A DNA stretch of 46,191 bases from Lachnospiraceae bacterium (GCA_017467845.1 JAFUKH010000068.1:1-46191); one strand, 5' to 3'; shown: positions 16,549-25,480, counted from the stretch's first letter. The notes: generated by a model not told the origin, from the letters alone. Numbers and translations: made by a program.

Positions 16549-18522
16549 TCAGTTACTTAAATACTTTTCGATAAATTCATCTTCCGTCACAATTGAAACG
16601 CCAAGCTCCTTGACTTTCTTATTCTTAGAAGAGTTGGATGTAATATCATTATTAATCAGGCATACCGTCTTGGAAGTGACACTTCCCGTCACCTTGCCAC
16701 CCTTCTCTTCGATGGCTTCCTTCAGCTCATTACGGCTGGCATAGTGATTCAAACTTCCGGTCACACAGAAGCTCTGTCCGGCAAGACTCTGCACTACATT
16801 ACTTGTCTCCGGCTTCTCCACATAGATTTCCTTAAATAGGTTATCCATTCGTCTGCGATTATCCTCATCCTGCATATATTCCACAAAGGCTGCGGCAATC
16901 ACATCACCGATTCCTTCTACCTGGCTCAGCTCCTCTGCAGAAATATTCATCAGGGCAGACACATCATAGTCAAATTGCTTACAAAGCATCTTAGCATTTG
17001 CCACGCCGATATTGGCAATTCCCAGTGCATAGAGTACTCTGGGCAATGTAGTCTCTTTGGATTTATCAATGGCATCCATCATATTCCGGTAGGATTTCTC
17101 CCCGAAACCTTCCATGGAAGTAATTTCCTCCTGATACTTATCCAGATGATAAAGGTCTGCAAACTCATGTAAAAATCCTGCATTAATAAATTTTTCCAGC
17201 GTTGCTTCAGATAATCCGTCAATATTCATGGCATCACGACTTACAAAAAGAGAAAATGCCTTAATCTTCTTCGCATCACACTTCTCATTGGTGCAATATA
17301 ACGACTGCACATCACTAACCTGACGAATCTGGGTTGCACCACCACATACCGGACATACCTTTGGAATCTCCAAAGTATCGGAACCTGTCAGATTCTCTGC
17401 AATCTGAGGAATAATCATATTAGCCTTATATACAGTAATCCGGTCCCCCAGGCCCAGCTTCAGAGCCTTTACAATACTCACATTGTGCACGGATGCGCGA
17501 CTCACCGTAGTACCTTCCAACTCCACCGGCTCAAAAATAGCTACCGGATTAATCAGTCCTGTACGGCTGGCACTCCACTCTACCTCCGTAAGAGTAGTCT
17601 CACGGATTTCATCCTTCCATTTAAAAGCAATGGAATGGCGTGGGAACTTTGCCGTACGTCCCAAGGATTCTCCATAGGCAACATCTTCAAAGGTTAACAC
17701 CAGTCCATCCGACGGAATATCATAGGTCTTAATCTTCTCCTCAAAATACGAAATCGTCTCTGCCATCGTCTGTGGCGTTACTTTTTTATATTCCACCACG
17801 TCAAAGCCCTGTTCCTTTAAAAAAATAAACTGTGCTTCCTTAGAGCCTGCAAAATCCACACCCTGAGCTTTCACAAGATTAAAGGCATAGAGCTTTACGT
17901 TTCGTCCTGCGGTAACTTCACTGTTTAGCTGTCTTACAGAACCGCTGCAAAGATTACGGGGATTCTTATACTTCTCCGCTTCACTTTCGATTTTACTGTT
18001 AATCTCTTCAAAATCCGAATAGGATATTACTGCCTCTCCGCGAAGAATCAGCTCTCCCTTAAACGCAATGCTTAAGGGCAAATTTTTAAAGGTTCTGGCA
18101 TTTCCGGTAATCACTTCCCCGATTTCTCCATTTCCACGGGTTACTGCCTTTTCCAGCCTACCGTCCCGATAAGTTAAAACGATAGTCAGGCCATCTAACT
18201 TCCAGCTAAGAAGACCTTCCTTACCATTTAGCCAAGCTGCCAGTGCCTCCCTGTCCTTTGTTTTATCCAAGGATAGCATGGGAGACTCATGCGCCTCCTT
18301 AGGAAGCTCCAGTACCGCCTCATATCCTACATTTACTGTAGGGCTGTTTGCCAGCACAATCCCCGTCTTTTCCTCTAAGCCCACCAGCTCATCATATAAT
18401 TTATCATATTCATAATTACTCATAATCTCGGTATCTTCCGCATAATACGCCTTAGATGCCCGATTCAAAAGTTCCACTAATTCCTTAATACGTTCTAACT
18501 GCTGCACGCTTTCACGCTCCAT
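16549..18522 (-). CDS. ligA: NAD-dependent DNA ligase LigA
   Basis: The protein has 657 residues. The Ia helices that bind NMN come first, then the adenylation lysine K108 in SWKLDGL, the motif AVTRGNGEIGEVIT, an OB fold, a four-Cys zinc finger (CPVCGGA...LYCTNEKCDA), helix-hairpin-helix repeats and a C-terminal BRCT domain (SLAGQSFCVTGSLNHYASRNELKE). It seals nicks in replication and repair. The stretch before motif I reads SPMLSLDKTKD rather than the common SLGNAF form, which marks it as one of the more divergent Clostridial LigA proteins. Its ATG overlaps the stop of the pseudouridine synthase gene by one base (TAATG). Confidence 0.95.
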   Translation of the reverse strand: MERESVQQLERIKELVELLNRASKAYYAEDTEIMSNYEYDKLYDELVGLEEKTGIVLANSPTVNVGYEAVLELPKEAHESPMLSLDKTKDREALAAWLNGKEGLLSWKLDGLTIVLTYRDGRLEKAVTRGNGEIGEVITGNARTFKNLPLSIAFKGELILRGEAVISYSDFEEINSKIESEAEKYKNPRNLCSGSVRQLNSEVTAGRNVKLYAFNLVKAQGVDFAGSKEAQFIFLKEQGFDVVEYKKVTPQTMAETISYFEEKIKTYDIPSDGLVLTFEDVAYGESLGRTAKFPRHSIAFKWKDEIRETTLTEVEWSASRTGLINPVAIFEPVELEGTTVSRASVHNVSIVKALKLGLGDRITVYKANMIIPQIAENLTGSDTLEIPKVCPVCGGATQIRQVSDVQSLYCTNEKCDAKKIKAFSLFVSRDAMNIDGLSEATLEKFINAGFLHEFADLYHLDKYQEEITSMEGFGEKSYRNMMDAIDKSKETTLPRVLYALGIANIGVANAKMLCKQFDYDVSALMNISAEELSQVEGIGDVIAAAFVEYMQDEDNRRRMDNLFKEIYVEKPETSNVVQSLAGQSFCVTGSLNHYASRNELKEAIEEKGGKVTGSVTSKTVCLINNDITSNSSKNKKVKELGVSIVTEDEFIEKYLSN

Positions 18523-19235
18523 TACTTCTTAATTCCTGCCAGACGATATAACCCCTCCAGCTCTTCCCCGGTAAGCTCCCGATACTTTCCGGGAATCAAC
18601 TTACCAAGCTCCACATTCATAATCCGGATTCTCTTTAGATGTGTTACCTCATACCCCAGAGTTTTACACATTCGGCGAATCTGTCGGTTCAGCCCTTGGG
18701 TAAGCGTGATGTGAAAGGTATACTTTCCGATGGCCTTTACCTGACAAGTTCTGGTAGTCTGCTCCAATTCCTTAAGATAAACCCCCTTCTCCATATCCCT
18801 CACAAATTCCGGGGTAATTTCCTTATTTACCTTTACCACATACTCCTTCTCATGACGGTGCGCGCCACGCATTATTGCATCAATCAAATCTCCGTCATTT
18901 GTAAGAAGCAGCAGCCCCTCTGAATCCTTGTCAAGTCTACCTGCATAGGTTACACGAAAAGGCAGATTGATATAATCATTGATAATTTTCTCTGCATATT
19001 TATCCTTTTCCGTACAAGTCACGCCTACAGGCTTATAAAATGCCAGAACCGTGGTTTTCGACTTGCCGCCCAGAATTTTCTTCCCAACCCGGACTTCATC
19101 TTCCTCGGTCACCTTCGTGCCCATACCGGCCACCTGACCGTTTACAAACACCTTTCCGGCCTCTATCAGCTTGTCCGCTTCACGCCTGGAGCATACACCA
19201 CACTGCGCCAAATATTTATTTAATCTTGTCTCCAC
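18522..19235 (-). CDS. RluF/RsuA-family 23S rRNA pseudouridine synthase
   Basis: The protein has 237 residues. An S4 RNA-binding domain (RLNKYLAQCGVCSRREADKLI) is followed by the RsuA-type catalytic domain. The catalytic Asp is D102 in AGRLDKDSEGLLLLTNDG. The C-terminal phrase LNRQIRRMCKTLGYEVTHLKRIRIMN is the RluF form rather than RluB or RsuA, so modification near the peptidyl-transferase region of 23S rRNA is the best guess. Its first 16 bases overlap the 3' end of the RNase H gene, and the stop overlaps the ligA start, so the three genes are a coupled unit. Confidence 0.9.
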   Translation of the reverse strand: METRLNKYLAQCGVCSRREADKLIEAGKVFVNGQVAGMGTKVTEEDEVRVGKKILGGKSKTTVLAFYKPVGVTCTEKDKYAEKIINDYINLPFRVTYAGRLDKDSEGLLLLTNDGDLIDAIMRGAHRHEKEYVVKVNKEITPEFVRDMEKGVYLKELEQTTRTCQVKAIGKYTFHITLTQGLNRQIRRMCKTLGYEVTHLKRIRIMNVELGKLIPGKYRELTGEELEGLYRLAGIKK

Positions 19236-19918
19236 TGCTTTGTCTCCTCTTTCAGGCGCACCTCCAAAATACCATCCTTATTCGCTACCGCATCCTTGGC
19301 CAGCTCATCTGCAAGCTCGTTGAAAAATACATTGGAATGTGCGGGAACCTTGGTAAATTCCAGTGCAATCTGAGCCTGCCACTTGCGCATGGCAGCAGCA
19401 TACTTTTGAGTAAGCTCCGTCTTACTCTTCCACGCTCCGGTTACCCATTTCTCGATACCCTCATAATCATAACGAAGTTCTATCCTAGAAAAACCATTCT
19501 TAATGCCCCATCGTACAGCCTGCATAGCTCCCAGCATTTCCCCGGATACGTTGCGTAGTGCTGCCGTCTCCGGATTATTACCACTGCCGTTTTCCACATA
19601 CACACTACCGTCCGGAAGTATAAATACACAGCCAAAACCATACTTTGTCAAAGAATGCTCATAGCTTCCGTCCACATATGCCACAAGTGCATCACTACGA
19701 ACTGCCGCTTTTACCGGGTCTTCTTTTCTGTTCATCTCCCCTGCCTGCTGCACAGGCACTGTTCCTCCACCGCAAAAAGCTACAGCTTCCTCTCTGGTTT
19801 TAAAGCTTTTGTACTCAGCTCCGGGGAATCCGTCCACAGAAGCCTTACAGGCATCCCATGATTCAAAAATCCCAACCTTTTTCCCTTTTCTCACCGCATA
19901 AAACTTCTTTGCAGCCAT
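19220..19918 (-). CDS. Ribonuclease H with N-terminal viroplasmin (hybrid-binding) domain
   Basis: The protein has 232 residues. Residues 4-50 (KKFYAVRKGKKVGIFESWD... SFKTREEAVAF) form the viroplasmin/RNH1 N-terminal hybrid-binding domain, and residues ~75-215 form RNase H1. The catalytic acids are visible as D83 (YVDGSY), E127 (SGEMLGA), D151 (RYDYEG) and D204 (NELADELAK). It removes RNA from RNA-DNA hybrids. The ATG at 19918 has AAGGAGATGTGCC upstream. It is the first gene of the RNase H - pseudouridine synthase - ligA - metA unit. Confidence 0.95.
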   Translation of the reverse strand: MAAKKFYAVRKGKKVGIFESWDACKASVDGFPGAEYKSFKTREEAVAFCGGGTVPVQQAGEMNRKEDPVKAAVRSDALVAYVDGSYEHSLTKYGFGCVFILPDGSVYVENGSGNNPETAALRNVSGEMLGAMQAVRWGIKNGFSRIELRYDYEGIEKWVTGAWKSKTELTQKYAAAMRKWQAQIALEFTKVPAHSNVFFNELADELAKDAVANKDGILEVRLKEETKQWRQD

Positions 19919-19948
19919 GGCACATCTCCTTAAACATACTTAAAAGAC

Positions 19949-19977
19949 ATTGTACCATAAAATCGCCTTCTTAACAA
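19949..19977 (-). promoter_or_regulatory. Promoter of the rnh-rlu-ligA-metA operon
   Basis: The minus strand shows TTGTTA, 17 bases, TACAAT, and the RNase H start codon is about 30 bases downstream. The -10 matches at five of six positions and the -35 at four. The -35 lies immediately after the terminator at 19979-20009. Confidence 0.6.
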
Positions 19978-19978
19978 G

Positions 19979-20009
19979 AAAACCTCGCAGCAAAAGCCAC
20001 GAGGTTTTT
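19979..20009. terminator. Intrinsic terminator after the 12-residue-repeat gene
   Basis: AAACCTCG and CGAGGTTT arms enclose a short inner stem around TTTT, three bases past the stop codon at 20012. On the minus strand the hairpin is followed by TTCTTGTT. Confidence 0.75.
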
Positions 20010-20011
20010 CC

Positions 20012-20497
20012 TTAAAAATTAAATTTGCTGTTGAACCAATCCCCGATGGATTTCAGACTCGCTTCTATGACTTCCAACTTATCCACTGCATTGTTGAGAT
20101 TTTCCATGGCTTCCGTCATTTCTTCCGTATCCAGTCCTTCCAACGCATCATTCAGACTCTCTATATCCAGGGCATCAATTTGAGCATTCAGAGTATCAAT
20201 ATCTAATCCATCAATAGCCTCATTAATTGCAACCACATCCAACTGCTCAATCTTTTCATTCAACGCTTCCATATCTAACTCTTCCAATGTCCGATTTAAT
20301 GCCTGATAATCGATCTGCTCCAATGTTTTCAGAGAACTACGGATTTCCTGCAACATTCCGATGGCAGGTGTTATTTTTTGTACCACCAAATATCCACCCA
20401 CAAGCACACAAATCAGCAAAGCTGCCACAAGTAAATTAATATATCGATTGATTTTTAATGATTTCTGCAATTTTTCCATCATTTCCCGATTTTCCAT
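20012..20497 (-). CDS. Membrane-anchored protein with six 12-residue Leu/Asp/Asn repeats, function unknown
   Basis: The protein has 161 residues starting MENREMMEKLQKSL. The open frame extends to 20605, but ATG 20497 has GAGGAGGTGTACATT before it. One membrane helix lies at about 20-41 (INLLVAALLICVLVGGYLVV). Residues 62-133 are six near-exact 12-residue units, for example LDMEALNEKIEQ, LDVVAINEAIDG, LDIDTLNAQIDA and LDIESLNDALEG. The rest is helical and acidic. I do not recognise the family. The repeat may form a long helix or coiled coil outside or inside the membrane, and the topology is not clear. It lies downstream of the decarboxylase beta and gamma genes but is separated from them by a terminator. 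Confidence 0.8.
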   Translation of the reverse strand: MENREMMEKLQKSLKINRYINLLVAALLICVLVGGYLVVQKITPAIGMLQEIRSSLKTLEQIDYQALNRTLEELDMEALNEKIEQLDVVAINEAIDGLDIDTLNAQIDALDIESLNDALEGLDTEEMTEAMENLNNAVDKLEVIEASLKSIGDWFNSKFNF

Positions 20498-20531
20498 AAT
20501 GTACACCTCCTCAGCTAAGTATACACTATTG

Positions 20532-20572
20532 TAAAAGAAAACGCCATATGAAGAAAATTCCATACAGCGTTT
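20532..20572 (-). terminator. Terminator after the gamma-subunit gene
   Basis: On the minus strand AAACGCTGTATGG pairs with CATATGGCGTTT, including some G-U pairs, and TTCTTTTAC follows. It begins 14 bases after the stop of the small OadG-like gene and isolates it from the repeat-protein gene. Confidence 0.65.
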
Positions 20573-20585
20573 CATTACATTATAC

Positions 20586-20711
20586 TTAATCTTTCTTCTT
20601 ACCAAGCTTCGCCATAATCATAACAAAAACCATGATTACGATCAAAGCGACAAAGATACCAAGCATGCCTTTTCCCATAATCTCTAAGGCCTGCATTACT
20701 GTTTCACTCAT
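20586..20711 (-). CDS. Short OadG-like gamma subunit of sodium-pumping decarboxylase
   Basis: This 41-residue ORF starts MSETVMQALEIMGKGMLGIF. One membrane helix (residues ~15-35) is followed by the basic tail KLGKKKD. The size, the opening amphipathic stretch with MGKGMLGIF, and the location directly after a beta-subunit gene fit the OadG/MmdD/GcdC gamma family, which anchors the decarboxylase complex to the beta subunit. The ATG has AGAAAGGAGCATTTAA upstream and starts 23 bases after the beta-subunit stop. It is at the very short end for the family and lacks the Pro-rich or His tail of the enterobacterial OadG. Confidence 0.75.
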   Translation of the reverse strand: MSETVMQALEIMGKGMLGIFVALIVIMVFVMIMAKLGKKKD

Positions 20712-20734
20712 TTAAATGCTCCTTTCTTCTCAGA

Positions 20735-21886
20735 TTATAAGAACTGAGATACAAGATTAATTACAAGACCACCTGCTACTACAGAAGCAATCTGTCCTGA
20801 TACGTTAGCACCGGCAGCATGCATGATGATGATATTAGTAGGATCCTCTTCCATAGCAAGCTTCTGAACTACACGAGAAGACATAGGGAATGCAGAGATA
20901 CCTGCACCACCAACCATGGGGTTAATCTTATTCTTGGTGAAGAGGTTCATAAACTTCGCAAGTAAAACACCACCGATGGTATCCATTACGAATGCGAATA
21001 AACCAATCACCATAATCATAACAGTTTCTACAGTTACGAAATCTTCTGCCTTCATAGAGAAGGAAATAGTGATACCAAGTAATAAAGTAACTAAATTAGC
21101 TAACTGATTCTGTGCAGTATCGGACATGGTTCCCAGAACACCACACTCACGAAGAAGATTACCAAACATAAGGAAACCTACAAGAGCAACTGACTGAGGA
21201 GCTACAAGACCAACAATCATAGTTACTGCGATAGGGAATATAATACGCATAGTCTTGGTAACAGACTCCGGCTTGTAATCCATATGTATACATCTTTCCT
21301 TCTTTGTAGTAACAAGCTTAATAGCCATAGGCTGAACGATAGGAACCAAAGCCATGTATGAGTATGCTGCAACTGCAATTGCACCTACATATTTTGACTT
21401 AAGAACCTGAGATACTAAAATAGCAGTAGGGCCGTCTGCCGCACCGATAACACCAATTGCTGCCGCATCTCTGATGTCGAAACCTAAGAATGCTGCTAAT
21501 AAAATTGCTGCAAAGATACCGAACTGTGCGCCGGCACCAAATAAGAACATAGATGGCTTTGAAAGAAGCGGTCCAAAGTCAATCATCGCACCGATACCGA
21601 TAAATAATAAGATAGGCATTGCTTCTGAAGCCTCGATACCAACTTCAAATAACCACTGAATAATACCATGAGCTTCGATACCACCTACGGTCTGATTAAG
21701 TACACCAGACAAAGGTAAGTTTACTAAAATAGCGCCAAATCCCATAGGGAGTAAAAGTGATGGCTCGTACTCTTTCTTAATAGCAAGCCAGATTAAAAGG
21801 ATACCGATTGCAAACATTACTAATGATTTCCAACCGCCGCCGCTGAAATCACACAGGGCGAGTACTCCTTCCAATAAATAATCCAT
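20735..21886 (-). CDS. Sodium-translocating decarboxylase beta subunit (OadB/MmdB/GcdB family)
   Basis: The protein has 383 residues with 9-11 hydrophobic segments. The family signature IGVIGAADGPTAI contains the Asp equivalent to the essential sodium-site Asp of Klebsiella OadB, and the C-terminal GGAGISAFPMSSRVVQK is also characteristic. The subunit couples decarboxylation of a biotin-bound carboxyl group to sodium export across the cell membrane. The alpha (carboxyltransferase) and biotin-carrier subunits are not in the window, so oxaloacetate, methylmalonyl-CoA or glutaconyl-CoA could be the substrate. The ATG has AAGGAGGATCTGTT upstream. The gamma gene follows beta here. Confidence 0.92.
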   Translation of the reverse strand: MDYLLEGVLALCDFSGGGWKSLVMFAIGILLIWLAIKKEYEPSLLLPMGFGAILVNLPLSGVLNQTVGGIEAHGIIQWLFEVGIEASEAMPILLFIGIGAMIDFGPLLSKPSMFLFGAGAQFGIFAAILLAAFLGFDIRDAAAIGVIGAADGPTAILVSQVLKSKYVGAIAVAAYSYMALVPIVQPMAIKLVTTKKERCIHMDYKPESVTKTMRIIFPIAVTMIVGLVAPQSVALVGFLMFGNLLRECGVLGTMSDTAQNQLANLVTLLLGITISFSMKAEDFVTVETVMIMVIGLFAFVMDTIGGVLLAKFMNLFTKNKINPMVGGAGISAFPMSSRVVQKLAMEEDPTNIIIMHAAGANVSGQIASVVAGGLVINLVSQFL

Positions 21887-21928
21887 AACAGATCCTCCTT
21901 ACATAAAATTTGTTAAACATACGCATCA

Positions 21929-21937
21929 ATCATAACA
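21929..21937 (-). promoter_or_regulatory. Extended -10 promoter of the decarboxylase beta-gamma unit
   Basis: The minus strand reads TGTTATGAT: TG, one base, then TATGAT, about 40 bases before the start codon. No convincing -35 hexamer is present. Confidence 0.5.
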
Positions 21938-22004
21938 TATCAGCACAAAATATTCTATAAAAAGTGTCATTTTTTTCGGTAAAGAAATTTGCTACATTAA
22001 GTTC

Positions 22005-22034
22005 TTTTAACGTGCATAAAAGTGCACGTTAAAA
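22005..22034. promoter_or_regulatory. Perfect 12-bp inverted repeat between divergent genes (operator candidate)
   Basis: TTTTAACGTGCA and TGCACGTTAAAA flank a 6-base spacer, TAAAAG. The repeat lies in the 247-base gap between the divergently transcribed beta-subunit and P-type ATPase genes. Neither strand has a T-run after it and no gene ends here, so an operator is more likely than a terminator. The rest of the gap holds the extended -10 and AT-rich sequence with no ORF. Confidence 0.55.
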
Positions 22035-22133
22035 TTCAGCAAAGCTTTACCATTTCTTATAGATTATTCAATTAAAATCTGATAGAATTGTTGATGCGAA
22101 AAAATATCTGAACTTTAGAAAGGAGATTTCGAC

Positions 22134-24764
22134 TTGAAACACTATTGTGAAGACATTAAAGATGTCTTAATCGAAACCCAAAGTTCTGCAGACGGTATCT
22201 CTACTGCGGAAGCAGAAAAACGTCTTGCAGAAAACGGAAAAAACAAACTTGCAGAAGGAAAAAAGGATTCTCTTTTGAAGAGATTTATAAATCAGCTGAT
22301 GGATCCAATGATTCTTATCCTTCTGGCAGCTGCTGCAATCAGTGGTGTTCTGGCCGTAGTGGAAGGCGAGAGCTTCGCAGATGTAATTATCATCCTTGCT
22401 GTAGTAATCATTAATGCAGTTCTTGGTGTATATCAGGAAAGCAAAGCAGAAAAGGCTATTGAAGCCCTGCAGGAAATGTCTGCAGCAACTTCCAAGGTTT
22501 TACGTGACGGCAAAATCACTATCGTCCACAGCGAAGACTTAGTTGTAGGTGATGTGGTACTTCTTGAGGCAGGTGATGCAGTTCCCGCAGACGGACGTCT
22601 GATAGAGAATGCCAGCCTTAAGGTTGAGGAAGCAGCTCTCACCGGTGAATCCGTTCCCGTAACAAAGTTTATTGACATAATCAATTTAACCGACTCCTCT
22701 AAGGATGTTCCCCTGGGCGATCGTAAGAACATGGTTTACATGGGCTCTGCAATCGTTTACGGTCGTGGTAAAGCAGTCATTACCGCAACCGGTATGGATA
22801 CTGAAATGGGTAAAATCGCAGATGCACTTGCAAATGCAGAAGAAGGACAGACTCCTCTTCAGATTAAGCTCAGCCAGCTTTCTAAGATTCTTACTTGGTT
22901 AGTTCTCGGTATCTGTGTAGTTATTTTTGCAGTGCAAATTATCCGTTCAGGCGGTTTTACTGTTGACACTATCCTTGGCTCCTTCATGGTTGCTGTATCT
23001 CTTGCTGTTGCTGCGATTCCGGAAGGTCTTGCAGCCGTAGTTACCGTAGTTCTCTCCATCGGTGTTACCAACATGTCCAAGAGAAATGCGATTATCAGAC
23101 GATTAACCGCTGTGGAAACTCTCGGCTGTGCTCAGATTATCTGCTCTGATAAAACCGGTACCTTAACTCAAAATAAGATGACTGTTGTAGATCACTTCGG
23201 CGAAGATGAGCAGCTCCTTGCAAAGGCAATGGCTCTCTGCTGCGACGCTGAGCTTGCAGATGATGGCTCCGTAACCGGTGAACCTACCGAGGCAGCTCTT
23301 GTATATTGGGCAAATCGCATCGGTTTACCAAAACCAAAGTTAAAAGATGAATATCCTCGTAGCGGTGAGGCACCTTTCGACTCCGGAAGAAAGATGATGT
23401 CCACTGTACATCTGGTAAATGGCAAATATATCCAGTACACCAAGGGTGCTCCTGATATGATTCTCGATAAATGTACCACCTATTTAAAGGATGGCCAGCC
23501 GGTTCCGATGACTGATGAATATCGTCAGGAAATCCTAAAGGGCAATAAGTCCATGGCTGATAAAGCACTTCGTGTACTTGCCTGTGCACAGCGACTTTGG
23601 GACGCCGAGCCTGCATATGATGCAGAAGTTCTTGAGCAGGATCTTTGCTTTATCGGCTTGAGTGGTATGATCGACCCTGTTCGTCCTGAAGTTAAGGATG
23701 CTATTGTAGAGTGTAAGAAAGCCGGTATCCGTGCTATCATGATTACCGGTGACCACATTGATACTGCTATCGCTATTGCAAGAGAACTTGGAATCCTTAC
23801 CGAAGGTAAAAATGCGATTACCGGTTCTATGTTAAATGATATGGATGATGAGCAGTTTGCAAAGGAATTTGAGAACATCGCTGTATATGCACGTGTTCAG
23901 CCTGAGCACAAGACACGTATCGTAAATGCATGGCGTAACGCAGGTTACGTAACCGCTATGACCGGTGACGGTGTAAACGATGCTCCTTCTATTAAATCCG
24001 CTGATATCGGTGTTGGTATGGGTATTACCGGTACTGACGTAACCAAGAACGTTGCAGATATGGTTCTTACCGATGATAACTTTGCTACCATTGTAGGTGC
24101 TGTAGAAGAAGGACGTCGTATCTACGACAACATCCGTAAAGCGATTCAGTTCCTTCTTGGTTCTAACATGAGTGAGGTAATCAGTATTTTCGTTGCCACT
24201 CTTATGGGCTTTACCATTTTGAAACCGGTACATCTTCTTTGGATTAACCTTGTAACCGACTGTTTCCCTGCTCTTGCACTTGGTATGGAAGAAGCAGAGC
24301 CGGATATCATGGAGCGTAAGCCTCGTGATGCTAAGGCAGGTATTTTCGCAGATGGAATGGGTATCGATATCGGTTACCAAGGACTTATGGTATCCGCACT
24401 TGTACTTCTCTCCTACTTCGTAGGGCACTTTATGGAGACCGGCAACTGGTCCATTACGGATAGCGCAGAAGGTATGACCATGGCATTCTTAACAATGTCT
24501 ATGGCTGAAATCTTCCACAGCTTTAACATGCGTTCACAGCGTGGAAGCATCTTCCGTCTTCCTACTCAGAACAAGATTCTGATTGGTGCAGCTGTATTGA
24601 CTCTCATCGCTACTACCGTAGTATGCGAGATTCCATTCCTTGCAGCAGCATTCGGATTCGCTTCTGTAAGCCTTGCCGAGTATATCATTGCAATTGCACT
24701 TGGTGCATTGGTAATCCCTATTGTAGAAGTTGTAAAGTTCTTCCAGCGCAAAGCAAGTAAATAA
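22134..24764 (+). CDS. P2A-type calcium-transporting ATPase
   Basis: The protein has 876 residues. The cation-ATPase N-terminal domain comes first, then the actuator motif TGES (170-173), M4 with PEGL (296-299), the phosphorylated D339 in CSDKTGTLTQ, the hinge MTGDGVNDAPS, M5 with SNMSEVISIF, M6 with NLVTDCFPALALG, and a C-terminal membrane domain. The M4 PEGL, M5 N..E and M6 N..D residues match the SERCA-like calcium-site set, so export of calcium is likely; manganese is possible. The start is TTG at 22134, supported by AGAAAGGAGATTT eight bases away. A terminator follows at 24779. Confidence 0.93.
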   Translation: MKHYCEDIKDVLIETQSSADGISTAEAEKRLAENGKNKLAEGKKDSLLKRFINQLMDPMILILLAAAAISGVLAVVEGESFADVIIILAVVIINAVLGVYQESKAEKAIEALQEMSAATSKVLRDGKITIVHSEDLVVGDVVLLEAGDAVPADGRLIENASLKVEEAALTGESVPVTKFIDIINLTDSSKDVPLGDRKNMVYMGSAIVYGRGKAVITATGMDTEMGKIADALANAEEGQTPLQIKLSQLSKILTWLVLGICVVIFAVQIIRSGGFTVDTILGSFMVAVSLAVAAIPEGLAAVVTVVLSIGVTNMSKRNAIIRRLTAVETLGCAQIICSDKTGTLTQNKMTVVDHFGEDEQLLAKAMALCCDAELADDGSVTGEPTEAALVYWANRIGLPKPKLKDEYPRSGEAPFDSGRKMMSTVHLVNGKYIQYTKGAPDMILDKCTTYLKDGQPVPMTDEYRQEILKGNKSMADKALRVLACAQRLWDAEPAYDAEVLEQDLCFIGLSGMIDPVRPEVKDAIVECKKAGIRAIMITGDHIDTAIAIARELGILTEGKNAITGSMLNDMDDEQFAKEFENIAVYARVQPEHKTRIVNAWRNAGYVTAMTGDGVNDAPSIKSADIGVGMGITGTDVTKNVADMVLTDDNFATIVGAVEEGRRIYDNIRKAIQFLLGSNMSEVISIFVATLMGFTILKPVHLLWINLVTDCFPALALGMEEAEPDIMERKPRDAKAGIFADGMGIDIGYQGLMVSALVLLSYFVGHFMETGNWSITDSAEGMTMAFLTMSMAEIFHSFNMRSQRGSIFRLPTQNKILIGAAVLTLIATTVVCEIPFLAAAFGFASVSLAEYIIAIALGALVIPIVEVVKFFQRKASK

Positions 24765-24778
24765 ATCCACAAAACAAA

Positions 24779-24801
24779 CCCCGAAGCTCAATGCTTCGGG
24801 G
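24779..24801. terminator. Bidirectional intrinsic terminator
   Basis: CCCCGAAGC and GCTTCGGGG form a 9-bp stem with a 5-base loop, followed by CTATTTTAT on the plus strand and by GTTTGTTTTG on the minus strand. It separates the ATPase gene from the converging DUF47 gene. Confidence 0.85.
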
Positions 24802-24835
24802 CTATTTTATATGCTATATAAATTGAAAGATTTGA

Positions 24836-25459
24836 TTAGCTATTCTTTAAAATAACCTGCTCTACCATGTCTGCAACATGCTCGCAGCCATCTAAACACT
24901 TTTCTAAACGATCAAATAAGGTGGTCCAAGAAAGAATTGCCACAGCATCCTTCTCCTCGGTATAAAGACGACGTACGGCTGCTGTATAGAGCTTATCGCC
25001 TTCTTCCTCAAAGCCGTTTACCTCGATAATCTTCTCACGGATTACAGTAGACTTGCGGAAGTTATAAAGCTCGCCGAGCATCTCCTTTAATGCTCCACTA
25101 CAACGCTCGATAAGTCTTGAGAAATCCTTTACTTCCGGACGAAGCTCGGTAATATTATACATATAAATTCCTAATAAAACATCCTCAATAGTATCGGTAA
25201 CATCATCAATAGTATGTGCAAGCTCTACGATATCTTCTCGCTCGATAGGTGGTAAGAACTCCTTTACCAGTTGCTCCATCATATTGTGCTTAATACCATC
25301 TGCAGTATGCTCAATAGTATGCATTTCATCCAAACGAGCCTTAATATTCGCTGCATCAAAATTATCAAAACAATTCTTTAAAAGAACTGCTGCATCGTTT
25401 GCATAGGACATTCCCTTTGCAAAAGTATCAAAATAAAAATTATTCTCTTTCTTTGCCAT
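24836..25459 (-). CDS. DUF47 (PhoU-like) Pit accessory protein
   Basis: The protein has 207 residues and is all-helical with no membrane segment. Phrases such as EHTADGIKHNMMEQLVKEFLPPIEREDIVELAHTIDDVTDTIED are typical of the DUF47/PhoU-like family encoded beside Pit transporters, where it is thought to modulate phosphate uptake. It starts 21 bases after the pit stop with a clear AAGGAGAATTAATC site and ends at a shared terminator, so it is the second gene of a two-gene operon. Confidence 0.92.
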   Translation of the reverse strand: MAKKENNFYFDTFAKGMSYANDAAVLLKNCFDNFDAANIKARLDEMHTIEHTADGIKHNMMEQLVKEFLPPIEREDIVELAHTIDDVTDTIEDVLLGIYMYNITELRPEVKDFSRLIERCSGALKEMLGELYNFRKSTVIREKIIEVNGFEEEGDKLYTAAVRRLYTEEKDAVAILSWTTLFDRLEKCLDGCEHVADMVEQVILKNS

Positions 25460-25480
25460 GATTAATTCTCCTTTACCTAA

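Noticed and set aside
23832-24428. 198-residue minus-strand ORF inside the P-type ATPase gene
   Set aside because: It overlaps conserved ATPase motifs on the other strand, and its product has no recognisable domain.
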